Below are positions 1-11,022 of a DNA stretch of 64,000 nt, in pieces. The stretch lies in the NCBI RefSeq assembly GCF_051020985.1, contig NC_134999.1:37047160-37111159 (forward strand), in the 5' to 3' direction. The DNA is from Nomia melanderi (Eukaryota > Arthropoda > Insecta > Hymenoptera > Halictidae). Both the position numbers and the translations under genes were made by a program. Position 1 is the stretch's first letter, and every line of letters starts with the position of its first letter. The notes beneath the pieces are model-generated. The model did no database searches, had not been told where the DNA came from, and was given only the letters and a program-made list of their open reading frames with translations.

Positions 1-1383
1 GACATGATCATTAAAACCGCCCGGCTAGACTATCCCGCACCGGTAGGTAGCCTCAAATGGCCGCTAATGGATCATTAATCCTGACAAGACTCTGCGAAAT
101 TATCCGCGTGCAGTCTGACGCGTTTCAGAAGCCACAAATTTCATGCTACCGTGATCCAAGAACGATTCCCGTATTTTAATCTTAACAATTCAAATGGCGA
201 CGAACGATTCTTTGAAAATTGATTTGCGAATATTTTTATAGAAATAATTTCTTTAAAAATTGATTTAGAAACGGTACATTTCCGATCCCTGAATTCGAGA
301 TTCTTATGAAATATGGAAATGTAGGTGGAAAATTCGTGAATCGAAAAATAAGGAATAATTCAGAAAATCGGTAGAATGCTTCCAATGTGTGAAGCAGAAG
401 CGAGACTTTGTCTTTTAGGAAGCCTCGACGTCGGACAAGGAAATCCGAGACCTGACGCCGGCTAGAAGAAGATGGCGCGAGGGATCAAGGGGAGGAAGCA
501 TTTCCAGCAACAACTGCGGTCTTCCCGAGCACATCCGGTCCGTTTTATGGAAGTTGGCGTACAAGCACCTGGGTCCCGAAGACTGGAAGAAGCTGGCGCT
601 CCACTGGGCCTTCACGCAGGAACAGATCCTAGCGATCGAGCACCAGTACACTGGTAAACAATTCCAGTCTAATGTCTAAGGGGTTGCTAAGGTCTTGAGG
701 AATCTTCCAAAACAATGAATTAATCTTGATGTTATCGAGGTGCAAAGATTAAATCCTGTAATCCGAGTAATTGCGAGAAAGATCCGACGAAAGAGGAATG
801 TCTGACGAATCGTCGATCGATTAAGGATTTTGCACCTCGATGATCCGTACCTGAACCGAGGGCAGTCTTATGAAAAGGACGATAAAGCTCCCCTTATAGG
901 TCCTGCGAGCTACAAGGAGCACGGCTTTCGGATGCTGATGATCTGGGCGTCGGGGCTCAACCCTGAGATCCAGATCGCGAAGGAACTCTGCGAGGCTTTG
1001 ATCGCGGTGGACAAGAAAGCTGCTGCTGGTATGTAATCACTTATCGAATCGTGAACACTGGACTGCAGATTTTACGTGCATTTAGTTTTGATAAGCGAAA
1101 CATTCGAAATTCTTCGACGTGCAGACTCGTAGCTCTGTTTATTTCTTGGGAATTCGGGAATAGAATCAACGTCGGACGAATTGGATTTGTATTTTTGTAA
1201 ACGAATCTTTCGGAATGTTTGGTTATGAGAGCATTCGCGATTTTGTATTCAATGAAATGACGAGAGAGAAAGTAATCCGGGGAAACTGTGGTTGCAGAAT
1301 CCGTTCGTAAGCATTTGGATCAAGAGAAAGACGGCAAAACGAAGTCGAACAGGCAACGATGTCATAGATGTTCCATTACTTAA
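1..1383 (+). CDS. Ankyrin-repeat/death-domain protein, last exons (5' end outside window)
   Basis: Four exons join in phase: 1-42, 419-653, 900-1028 and 1298-1383 (TAA at 1381-1383). Exon 1 reads DMIIKTARLDYPAP and ends at a GTAGGT donor; it looks like the end of an ankyrin repeat. The next two exons encode a helical death-domain-like fold (SVLWKLAYKHLGPEDWKKLA, then ALHWAFTQEQILAIEHQYTG, then YKEHGFRMLMIWASGLNPEI). A basic tail ends in RCHRCSIT. Splice phases agree at all three junctions (phase 0, 1, 1), which is the main support. Death domains mediate homotypic protein interaction in signalling, and pairing with ankyrin repeats is a known architecture; the exact orthologue is not recognised. 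The first exon is cut by the window edge, so the full domain set is unknown. Only the ankyrin assignment rests on a short segment. Confidence 0.72.
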
Positions 1384-1695
1384 GCGCGTCGGCCGTACAG
1401 TTCCCGGCGAGTCGCGAAACCGAACGATCGTCACGTCGTCGACGACTTACGATCGCGTTGTCACATATCTGTATAGTTGCCGATCTTTTTTACAGTACGA
1501 TTCCGTATAAAACACGCAGTTCATAGTGAAACCTAGTGTACAGTTGTAAAAGGAAAGGAAGGGAAGAGGAAATCAACGAAACGAGTTGTACGAATCAACG
1601 AAAATGCTTTCCGAATCGTGTAAACTTAACTTTACAGTCTGGTGATTTTACGTAGATACGAAGCAAGATGGAAGGAAATAAAAAGAAGCAACGTC

Positions 1696-1703
1696 TGTAA
1701 ATA
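1696..1703 (+). promoter_or_regulatory. Pumilio response element (TGTAAATA)
   Basis: Exact match to the UGUANAUA consensus bound by Pumilio/PUF proteins, inside the presumed 3'UTR. One 8-mer can occur by chance, so function is inference. Confidence 0.35.
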
Positions 1704-2031
1704 TTTTCGTGAAGTGCAATCGCTCTGGCGGGTCCCGAAGCGTTGCGCTTCTTCGTGTTATCCGAACGATGAACGCGCGCGCGACAGAACGTGAACCGTC
1801 CTACGTCGTTTTATTCTTTCGAATTGATCGTGTAACTTCGACGATGTCGATTCTGCTCCGCCGAAAAGCGGCCGTAAAACACGTAGAATATGTACCTTGG
1901 GGCGAGCGGCGAGCTCGCCGGGCTTTCGATGTGATAAAACGAGTCTACCGTAGATTTATTTGGTATTGTACGGGATAATTGCGCAATTCCAGAAAGACAA
2001 TCTCTACATATCCAGGAAATGTGTACGATTA

Positions 2032-2037
2032 AATAAA
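2032..2037 (+). terminator. Poly(A) signal AATAAA
   Basis: Canonical hexamer about 650 nt after the stop codon of the ankyrin/death-domain gene. An earlier copy at 1677-1682 could serve a shorter form. Confidence 0.45.
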
Positions 2038-2478
2038 GCTGTAACAGAAATAACCATTGATTTTTCAAGCATGCAAACATTCCAACGGAACACACAGATC
2101 GGACGTGAATTACATTTCTATTACACTGCCCGAAGCAATCATGAAATCGCTACTGTTAATGACTCCGCATATTACGCTAATCAAGGGAAAAGCGAACAGT
2201 ACCTACGCGATTCGGTAATTCATCGATAAAACCTGTAGCGATGCATAATTACAATTTGCAAATTAACTGCAGAAATCAATTCCTGATTGAACAAATCAGG
2301 TATGTCAAGATCGCGATTGTAATTATTTCCAGAGATCGTTAAACTTTAAATTTCAACTTACACAGTTGAAACTAATTTTTAAAACGATTTAATAAATTAC
2401 CTTCTAATTGTTTCGAGCAATGTACACTACTGTTACTACATCTACGATATTAGCGAATAAAATAATTAATCCACTTAC

Positions 2479-2581
2479 CTCTGCATGGTACGGATCTTCG
2501 TTCGACGCCAATTGGGGTGGCAGCAAGGGATGATCGGAATGGGTGTTCAGGATGTAAAGATTCGGGGATGAGTAGAGAATC
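2479..2581 (-). CDS. Candidate internal coding exon, unknown gene
   Basis: On the minus strand a 103-nt open segment lies between an AG acceptor (after 2582) and an excellent donor, GCAGAG|GTAAGTGG. Read after one leading base it encodes 34 residues with protein-like composition (ILYSSPNLYILNTHSDHPLL, then PPQLASNEDPYHAE). The acceptor has a poor polypyrimidine tract, and open frames also exist on the + strand here. Its phase (one leading base) does not fit the Hrb27C exon that could precede it, so it would belong to another minus-strand transcript or be spurious. No family recognised. Confidence 0.28.
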
Positions 2582-2997
2582 CTAAACGGCGTGTTCTATT
2601 AAAATGTGAATGTTTATTAATCCATACGGAATATTGTTTTGCCTCTATACTATAAAATAATGCATTTCTTGCTGCTTCCACCCTCGCCAAGTGTATACGT
2701 ACGTATGTAATATATAAACAAAACATTATGAAACATAATCGATTGAACCGTAAACATACTCGAGTTCGATAAACGATGGTCGGTCAGCGGCGATGGTAGA
2801 AACGAGTGCCCGGAGTGCCGTCAACGGCAGTTCCATCATCATCGTGAGAATTCAATTGTACAAACCGTGTGTACCGTCGTGAACAAGGGGACGATCATTC
2901 GCGGCGTTAACTCTTAACCCTTAAAAACGAAATACAATTAAACACTATCGGCGAATCAAAATCAATCATTATCATCAATACAACGAATATTTCTATC

Positions 2998-3063
2998 ATA
3001 TATAAATATACACACACATATATATATATGTATATATGTATATATGTATATATATATATATTT
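2998..3063. repeat. (TA)n microsatellite with CA and TATATG variants
   Basis: Uninterrupted TA-rich dinucleotide run; the open frames in it are repeat-derived. Confidence 0.85.
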
Positions 3064-3210
3064 AGAGATTTAGTATATAAATATATCACTGTCTCGCGTA
3101 ATCGGTCGGTTCAACGTTCCCATTAAAAACAGTTCAATATCGTTTCCGACTTCTTGGACTTTTATATTTTTCGGTTTACACTCGGAACGCCTGAAAAGAA
3201 AGCTACCATA

Positions 3211-3298
3211 CTCTCTTGCCTCTCACTCTCTCTCTCACCCTTTCTCTCTATTATATATATATTTCTCTTTCTTTTTCACTCTCTCTCTCTCTTTCTCG
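3211..3298. repeat. Imperfect (CT)n tract, CT on + strand
   Basis: CT-rich low-complexity run interrupted by a short TA stretch. Confidence 0.8.
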
Positions 3299-6247
3299 TG
3301 ATTCGATCGCAAGTACGTGCGCCAACGACGAGTAGTGCAGCTGCATATCACGTGTGCTTTTTGGAACACTGATACACATCAGGGGAAAACGATCGCATGT
3401 GCACTCGGAAGGAACAGACGGGACACGACACGCGTTTCATCGTGAACGTACCGCGATTCGTTGCCATTCGGCCGCGTAGCTAATTGATGGCAATTTACCA
3501 GAGATTGTTCATCATACTTAGACATCGCCTAGGTCCATTTTGATCCGGTGTTTCAGAGACTTCGCTCAAAACGTCGGTTCCTTAGGGGTAACTTAATTAC
3601 CTATACGTTACTTAACAGTAAAGTAACTGTTGCTTACTTAAATTAACTGTAGGAATTCAGGGTCGAGTGAAAGTAACTCTAGAGAAACTGAGAAACGAGG
3701 ACACGAATGCACCTAAGCGTAGTCTATGAAGTTATCGAAAAATCTTTTATTTTCCGGTAGTTGTACAGAGAGATTTACGATGATCCACACTGAATCTTCT
3801 TACTCGGCAGTTGTTCTGTATAAAAATTTATTTGAATCTGAATATCACTTCTTAACGCTAGACACCGATGTACAATAATAATGCGTCGATCGTGATTAAC
3901 TCGATCTGGGGTAATGAATCGCGTAACGTTAATCGAAATATCAGTGAACACCTCCGAAGAACCATCCAACGAATTCCCAAAAACAAATCGCAAACGTATC
4001 GAGTACAATCCACTGAAGTGTCCGACATCCAGTTTTCCATAAAATACAATACGAATCGAGCCCGGCACGGGCGTACAGCAATCTGGCGTATAAATTAAAA
4101 ACGATCGTCGTTGATTGTGCTCGCGTTTCGTAAAATCGTAAAATCGTCAGCGATCGTTTCACTATTGGATCCCAATTATGAAACCGCGCGCTTTCTATCC
4201 GGCATCGACGGTATCGTGTCCCGAGCGGTTCGAGCCGAGGTTCACGCTCGCAAGAACGAACTTTCACACGCGTTTTTTAATCAATGGCTACAATCGCGAG
4301 AAAGCATCCGTAGGAAAAAGCTCCCGAAAGCGGGTCTGTGAACGCGGACAGAGCGGTACGCAACAGGCACGGTGTATCAATTAAATACAGAGCGGTAAAA
4401 CTCGCGAAGAGAAAACAAAAAGGAAATATACGCACTGTGTGTATAGTTAAAGTAGTAAAGAATAAAGAGGAAACGGAGAACAGCAGGGAGAGACGAACGA
4501 AAAAAAAATTTCATATATATATACATGTATATATATATATATATATAAATACGTGTACTATCGTGTATATCGTGTGTTCCTATGTGTATCTGTACGTGTG
4601 CATGTGTCTGTATGATTGAACCAAGGACGAAGGACCAGCTGATCATTTAAATAACTGAGGAATTCCCTTTTGAAAGAAATCGCGGACCGTTAAGCGGCGA
4701 CCGCGGACTAACTCGCGCTTCCCTTTCGCCTTTTACCTCAAGTCCACAAGCCTCGCGTCATCCAGTTAGAAAAATGAACGGGACGTCTAGGAAATAAACT
4801 TCCTACGGCAGAAATTGAAAAAAACAAAGGATTAGGTTCTTTCATCGTTGTGAGAACTGTTTGTCGTTGGTCGCGACTACTGAACGAATTCGACAGAGAA
4901 CTAAAAAAAAAAAGGCGGGATGATAAAAGCGGGTGTCAAGGGGTGGTGGTTTCTGATGATAGAATGTTCGCGGGCGATCGGTATCCGCGAGCGTAAGCTT
5001 GTAACGGGGTTCTGCATCGTCGGTCGAGGATCGACGTTGATCCGCTTGTCGTCCCTTTAAAGCGCTCGTCGCAAACCGGTTGTAAGGCGCGGAGAAAACA
5101 AAGTCTCGAGGAAAAACGAGTGACAGACAGAGCAAAGGGTCGATCGTGAAAAGAGAAGTGCTCGGTGTCGATGCGTAATCGCTGGCGTCGAAGACTCGAG
5201 CTCGTGTCTCCGTCGAGTCCGTGAACCCTTAAGATCTAAGTCGGCGGCCGCAATATTCGTCTCTTGATGCGTTGATCACTTGTCCGAAATTATCGAGAGT
5301 CTCGCTGAAAGCTGTATCCCGTCGCCGAAAGTTCGCCAAGTTGCCGCGACACGGGGATCTGTGCGACGACATCGGAACGCTCTGAAGGGAACTAGTTTCC
5401 GAGTCGGCCGACACGGCCAGTTCCATTAGTTTCTCGCCTAAGACCTCTGCAGGGTGACCCGGTAGCCGCGGCGCGACCCCGAGGAACTTTCTGCGAAAAA
5501 TTCATCGAAGTTGCAGCACGAGGATCGTACATTGGAAGCTTCGTTCTCGAAGGACGCGAAAATAATCGCGAGGATCGAACGTAAAGTAAAATTCTAGATT
5601 CTAGAGTGATTGAATAAAATAATCTTCATTCCCAGTGGGGTGCGCTCGATAACGAAGCTTCGAATATGAGAGTTTCAATGCGCAACGTCGACGTGTCTTT
5701 TCTCTTAAAGAAACTTCCGTTTCGTGGAGTCGCGGCGAGACTACCGAGACACCCGGCGCAGAGCGTCGTTCCGAGCGCAAGTTGCCAGTGAACGCTGGAG
5801 GATTCTCGCGGTAGCGTCGCTTCGATGTTCCAAAGTTGGCGTTTCCCTCGCTCGTGAAAAAATTGGTCCACTGTATCGATGCGTCGGCTAGCCGCCGTCC
5901 TCCTCCGGGCGAGCGATCCGACCTGGCAGGTCGCGGAGAAGATTCCATCCGTCCGCGGAACGCTCGTCTCCCCCGATACTCTGGCCGCGAGTTGCAGAAT
6001 CGAGGACGCAGGGGAACGAGGCGAAACCGCGAGGCGACGGCTCGCGTTGTCGCTCGAACGACCGGGACTACGTCTACGTTCGATCGGCGGAGAAGCTCCC
6101 GAGGAACGTCCCTCGGGACGATCTGCGCGCGCGGGTCGGTCGGGTGAAACGCGAACGGCGAAACACGGTTTCGAGTCCCTTTTTCTGAAGGTACCGGATT
6201 CTGTCTGTTGCGAAACGCGTGCAAGTATCGGCGCACGGAGAATGAGG

Positions 6248-6312
6248 GGAAGAAGAAGAAGAAGAAGAAGTAGAAGAAGTAGAAGTAGAAGAAGAAGAAG
6301 AAGAAGAAGAAT
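6248..6312. repeat. (GAA)n trinucleotide repeat
   Basis: AGA/GAA repeat with scattered TAG interruptions, about 65 bp. On the minus strand it is a (TTC)n pyrimidine tract starting about 59 nt after the stop codon of distal exon c, so it would lie in that isoform's 3'UTR. Confidence 0.85.
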
Positions 6313-6370
6313 GAGCGAGACATCTCGCTCTTAAACGCCGGGTATACTCGATATTTGTCTTAAATCCATT

Positions 6371-6462
6371 CTAGCGACGGTAGGGATGGTAATTGTTGGA
6401 GCTGGATGAGGATCCCGTGTAACCCCTTTGGGGACCACCGCCGCTGTAGCTGTTGTTGGTTC
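6371..6462 (-). CDS. Hrb27C: Candidate distal terminal exon c of Hrb27C (ends NYHPYRR)
   Basis: A 92-nt segment follows a strong 3' splice site (TTCCTGCTGCCCCAG) and ends at TAG (6371-6373). Entered in phase 1 it encodes 29 residues plus stop, low-complexity Gly/Ser/Asn/Tyr with the motifs GPQRGYTG and NNYHPYRR. Composition matches the disordered tail of hrp48-type hnRNPs. The last coding exon base of Hrb27C at 34365 is a single G, giving GGA (Gly) at the junction, so the phase fits; the isoform would be about 400 residues. The homologous exon at 8634-8773 has the same GPQR and NYHPYRR-stop, and these shared codons differ only synonymously. That supports coding in this frame. Membership in Hrb27C, about 26 kb upstream, is inferred from strand, phase and composition; a separate minus-strand gene is the alternative. 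Confidence 0.6.
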
Positions 6463-8633
6463 CTGGGGCAGCAGGAACGCTCTCTAGTCTCGAGGATCCG
6501 TATACGGTGCCTGTTAGAATCGCATAAAAGTAACGTAGTACTGTGTGCCAGGACGCGAGCCCCCCGTGGTCGCAGTCAGGGAGAGAGTGACGTTAGAGAG
6601 CAGCGCCGCGAGTTGATCGCGGCCGGCGAGAATCGGCTCTGTGTCGTGATCGGAGGAAACTACCGATACTGTCGATTCTGCTTTGTGAATTGCACGTTGA
6701 CTATATGTTAGGTCATTCTTTAGAGCATTCTTCTCTTTAACTGCAACGCGAAGATTCTGCCTTTGATGTATTTTTGTTTGTAAGGAAAGATCCATGGTAT
6801 TTGCTGTTTGAAAATGCAGTGGTTAAAGAACTCCAGAGGTAGAACTCGACGGTTCTATCGAACGTATTTCTCGAAGGAAAATTGTTGTTAAGTATATGAA
6901 ATTTCGAATAACCTTCGATCTTTGAAATGCACGAATGTGATCGATAGTATCGATATTGGTCCGATCACTAGGGACACAGTGATCGAAGAGACTCACCGTT
7001 GAATTTGAAAACAGCTGATTAAACATTGACTATTAGTTAATTGATCAGCAACCTCTTCGATCACCGACTCGTCGGAACATCGATTCGTTTGCTGAGAGTT
7101 GAAAGACAACGCTGCGATGTGAGAGAGTATTTCAGGAGGTCCTGGAAGGATCAAAGAGGATCCGGCCGGATCCGAGAGATTGATTGGATCCGACTGTCAG
7201 GGAAACGGTAACGCAGGTGTGATGATTATCGTTCTATCTTAACAGTTCTAAGAGTACATGTATAAGATCTTGTGGAATAGAATTAAAAAAGAAAAAAAAA
7301 GAGCAAGCGATATACTTATATATATATTCGAAAAAAAAATATATATCGTCGGTGTATCAGAATCGTTCTCTAGTTGTTCTAGTTTCTCCTTTCTCTAAGA
7401 TCGACGCGCGATATGCATCTAACGGGAACAGAAAGCGACGGAAAAAACCGATGCGACAGGAGATAAAACGTGTCTTAAAGAACAAACGAAAAAAATGAGA
7501 GAAAATGGTCTCGTGACGTGCAAGTTGGAGGAGCTTACATTACGTCCTTAATAATTACGTGCTTATCGATAAATGACCGGCGACTTAAGTATTATATAAA
7601 TAAAGAACAAGCAGTTTCGAACTACGTCGATCCTTGTTTTTTCTCTTCTCTCTCTCTTCCTCTCGCTCTCACTCGCTCCCTCTTTTACAATCTTCAGTAC
7701 AAAAATTTCCGTCACTTACATCAGGACCTTAATAATTACTATAAAAACGTGTCTACCGATAAATACACGAGCACCGAGGGCGAACTTTGAGGCTAGCCGA
7801 GAAACTTTCGAAAGGATCGAGGACTCCGCGAGGTCCCAGCTGCGACGCGGATCATCGCCGCGCGATCTAATGGAATCCCGAGCAGAGGTCCGAAACGCGT
7901 CCGCGCGCGAGTCTAAAAGGAAAACCTCAAACGACCGATATCTCTCCCGTCGTTCCGTCATTAACTTCTCTTCTAAATTCACTCGGATGTTAACTTCGCG
8001 GTGGACTTATCTCTTAAGTAATTCTAAAGACTACGCTAATTATACCATGATTCCGTCTCCACAATAATGCTACACGTAGACAGATTAAAAAAAAAAAATT
8101 ACGTAATAACAGAAGAAGAGGAAAAGAATATGTTATATAGCTTAGCAGCTACGAAATTATATATTTAACGTTCGAAAAAGATCGAATCAGTAAGATTTAA
8201 TGTTCTATATGTAGATTAATGATCGTTCCCGTACAGCTAAATTGGCGGCCTTAATTAATCTTAATTTTTAAAAGGACGCTTGCTTACACGCCGTCACTTG
8301 CACGTAACTTATCTAAATCCTTAATGAATAATCGATTCCTTATGGACTAGGGGGTTGGGGCGCGTCGAGGAACGACGTCCACCAAGAAAAATGAATTTTT
8401 TTTTTCTCTCTCTCTCTCTTCCTCTCTCTCTCTCTCTCTCTCTCTCGCTCTCTCCTCGTGCGGTCGTGTTCAATATCGGACCCCGTTGCATTTCTAAGGA
8501 CACCATTTTGCTTCCCTGTGTCATCCTTCGGCATAGCGTCTCGCTTATATTTACACGTCCTCTCTCTATTCACGTGTTCTATAGGAAGGCTAGGTCTTGG
8601 TTTCTGTGTCTTTGGTGCCGGCACGGTTGTTCT
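6463..8633. other. Region between distal exons c and b
   Basis: No further coding exon found. It would be intron for the exon-c isoform and 3'UTR for the exon-b isoform. It holds a (TA)n patch near 7.32 kb, a CT-rich run at 7.64-7.68 kb, and a donor-like site on the minus strand near 6.995 kb that could not be tied to an exon. Confidence 0.35.
8406..8454. repeat. (CT)n tract, CT on + strand
   Basis: Near-perfect CT run directly after a T-run, about 180 nt downstream of the exon b stop on the minus strand, where it reads (GA)n. Confidence 0.85.
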
Positions 8634-8773
8634 TTAGCGCCTGTAAGGGTGGTAATTAGTGTGCTGGGTCAGGGAGAACCGTTGGGGACCAGGGGCTGCG
8701 TCTCCATTCGGGATAAAGGTCGGGCTGCCGGTTTCGGCGTTCTTGAACTTTGGAATTGGGATTGGGATCGTTT
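8634..8773 (-). CDS. Hrb27C: Candidate distal terminal exon b of Hrb27C (ends NYHPYRR)
   Basis: A 140-nt segment follows one of the best 3' splice sites in the window, CTTCCTTTGTTCCCCAG, and ends at TAA (8634-8636). In phase 1 it encodes 45 residues plus stop: TIPIPIPKFKN, then a middle part, then GPQRFSLTQHTNYHPYRR. The junction with Hrb27C exon 6 (ending in G at 34365) would give GAA (Glu); predicted isoform about 416 residues. The GPQR motif and the NYHPYRR-stop tail are shared with the exon at 6371-6462. Between the two copies all nucleotide changes in these shared codons (CGG/AGG, CAC/CAT, CCT/CCC, AGG/CGT, TAA/TAG) are synonymous, which argues for selection on the peptide. Another open frame exists through the exon (phase 0) but lacks this conservation. 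Assignment to Hrb27C is inferred. Confidence 0.62.
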
Positions 8774-9953
8774 CTGGGGAACAAAGGAAGAAAGGAGATT
8801 ACAGCCTGTCCGACGAAGCGAGACAACAAACGTAAATAAAAAGCCGCCGACATGCTAACCGAGGTGTGACTTTGAGATAACAGTGTGTACGCGTCATCGC
8901 TGGCCTTATCTCGCGAATATGTTTCGTTTATATCCAGCGTCTCGTCTCGTCGGACAGATAACAAGGTGGTGAAGGACCTCCCAGGACACGCCCATCGACA
9001 GGCGTGCGAAAGAAACGCGGAGAGGGTTGACAGAGGGATAATTCGCGCGGCGAACTTATTCTAAAGTAAATAGTTGAGGCCTTAAAGTTTTAATGCTACT
9101 GGGAATTGAATTTTGGGAGTGCTCAGTTTGCTAGTGCGTTTAGATCGAACGTTAGGGGTGTACAACCCGTAATTATCGAATCCAAGAATCAAAGAAAAAT
9201 AAATGTTTGAAAGTGCGGCTGAAGTATTGGATATGAATTGGTATCGGAGAAACACTTATAAGCTATCGATATATATATATATTGTTTAAGAATTTGTCAG
9301 ACATGGGAACTCCTTCGGGACTCCGAACGTCGAGTAGTAAAATGAATTTAATACTCTTGAAATGAATTTTAAGAAACCATCGAATTTATTGGCACGAGAT
9401 GATATGGAGGGTAAGCGTAACGACAAAGCTATTTAATAGTGACATGCATCCACTGTGTCCACTCCCAAACGAAAACTTTGGAACTATTTTGAATTCTGTA
9501 TATTATTATCATTAATATTCTTCCACTAGATTATTATCTTTCATAATTTCCTGTACCGTAGTTAACAACAAATTGCCTTATCTACCTGGTCTCATGCTCA
9601 GCTTACTTACCATGATTACATAAAATATTCTACTAGAACTTACGCTAGCCACTTATTAATTTCTAACAAGAATATGAAAAATATGAAGAAATAGGAAAAA
9701 TTATATATATTTATATATATATATATATAATTATATATCATCATCATCATTTATAATCGTTATTATTAATATTATTAATATAATATCTTAAGTATCAATT
9801 AATCAATTAATCCACTAGAAACACCGTTAAGTATATTAATATATATTATATATATTTTATATATATATGCGTGTGTGTTTTTTTTTACGTGTATGTATGT
9901 CCTCCAGTGTAAAGTGTATGCGAAAAGTGTCGTTACGAACCGTGTACTTTGAT

Positions 9954-10080
9954 GAGTAATAATAGTAATAATAATAATGACAATAATTAATCGTAATTAA
10001 TTAATAATAATTAATAATAGTAGTAGTAGTAATATTATAATAGTAGCATCAGTAGTAATACAGTAGCGATAATAGTAGTA
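9954..10080. repeat. (AAT)n/(AGT)n compound repeat
   Basis: TAA and TAG trinucleotide runs with interruptions. Confidence 0.8.
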
Positions 10081-10950
10081 CTGTTTCTGTTTCTCCACGT
10101 ATCGTTGGGAGTGAGGGGAGCGGGTAGGAGTCCAAGGATAGTTTACTATCCGTAAACCGTGTCTCCACTCTTTGAAACAAAACAATAAAAAAAAAAAAGA
10201 GAAACAAAAAGGACAATACGACAGAACGAAAAATCTCCACGATTCGAGAAAACCTACCCCCAAAATCGAATCGCTTTCCGGTTATCCCTCCTCTCGAGCC
10301 TTCGTTCGCTTTAACTCTCGTCCCCTTCTATTTTCCCGTTCGCCAACCCCCAAAAACCGCGAAAAAAAAATTATCGGAACGAACCTCGAACGACGGAGCT
10401 CGTTCCATTTCACGTCAACGAAAATACTCTCGTCTCGCGAACTCTCTCTCTATTTCTCCCTTTCGCCCGCCCGTCCGCCCTGTTTCTCGCGTCCTCCTCT
10501 TTCCTTCCACCCTATTTCCCTCCCTCTAGCGGTCCCGCCCGCTGACTCCATCCGAATTTCGCCGAACGAACGGCGGCGAGAGACTCGTTTCCTTCCAACC
10601 CCGGCCGCCGACATTGTTCCCCGGCGAATCGCAGAAACCGGCCGAGGAACACGGTCGCCCGGGTTTCATGTCCTCTCGTTTCCACCATCCATTCGTTCGT
10701 TCGAATCGCTCCTCCGTTAAACGTCAGATATACACCGACCGACTTGGTAACGTACGCTTCCTCACCCCCATCTCCTAGCAAACAATTCGCAGCTACTAAC
10801 ATCTACAAAGGCTTCTCTCTTCCCTCCCTTTCTGTTTCGTCGCTTTTTTTTTAAGAAAACCGCGAATCGATAATCGGTCTCGATCGTATCAGCGATCGAT
10901 CGATCGTTCCACCCACCCAACTGTATTCGCCCGATCACCGGCCCACTCGT

Positions 10951-10951
10951 C

Positions 10952-10989
<38 letters not shown>

Positions 10990-11022
10990 CTCTTTCGTTC
11001 GCTCTCTCTCTCTCTCTCTCTC
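10951..11022. repeat. (CT)n tract, CT on + strand
   Basis: CT run with TTCG/CGCT interruptions. Confidence 0.85.

Larger units (their letters stand above)
1384..2040 (+). other. Probable 3'UTR of the ankyrin/death-domain gene
   Basis: Non-coding AT-rich sequence after the stop codon. It holds AATAAA at 1677-1682 and again at 2032-2037, and one perfect Pumilio-type element between them. The extent is inferred from the second poly(A) signal; a longer 3'UTR running into the repeat-rich region cannot be excluded. Confidence 0.5.
2582..6370. other. Non-coding stretch downstream of distal exon c
   Basis: No convincing exon. It contains a (TA)n tract near 3.0 kb, (CT)n at 3.2-3.3 kb, a (TA)/(TG) tract at 4.5-4.6 kb, and a CpG-rich part from about 4.65 to 6.3 kb whose long open frames come from GC composition. 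If exon c is a terminal exon, the part next to 6370 is its 3'UTR on the minus strand. Confidence 0.4.

Noticed and set aside
472..657. 61-aa frame at the second death-domain-gene exon
   Set aside because: Different frame from the death-domain reading, which joins to the next exon in phase.
2282..2301. CCTGATT/AATCAGG stem-loop
   Set aside because: Seven-bp stem too short and AT-rich to support a function.
4200..4260. tRNA-like GGTTCGAGCC box
   Set aside because: No matching acceptor, D or anticodon arms nearby.
3941..4267. 108-aa minus-strand frame
   Set aside because: No domain, no splice context, overlapped by open frames on +.
5601..6323. 240-aa minus-strand open frame
   Set aside because: Begins in the (GAA)n repeat as poly-Phe and continues through CpG-rich DNA that is open in several frames; no domain.
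6978..7026. Donor-like ACG|GTGAGT after a short minus-strand frame
   Set aside because: Phase does not fit exon c and the preceding frame has no recognisable content.
8634..8773. Alternative phase-0 reading of exon b
   Set aside because: Open to a stop, but the frame is not shared with exon c, whereas the NYHPYRR frame shows only synonymous differences.
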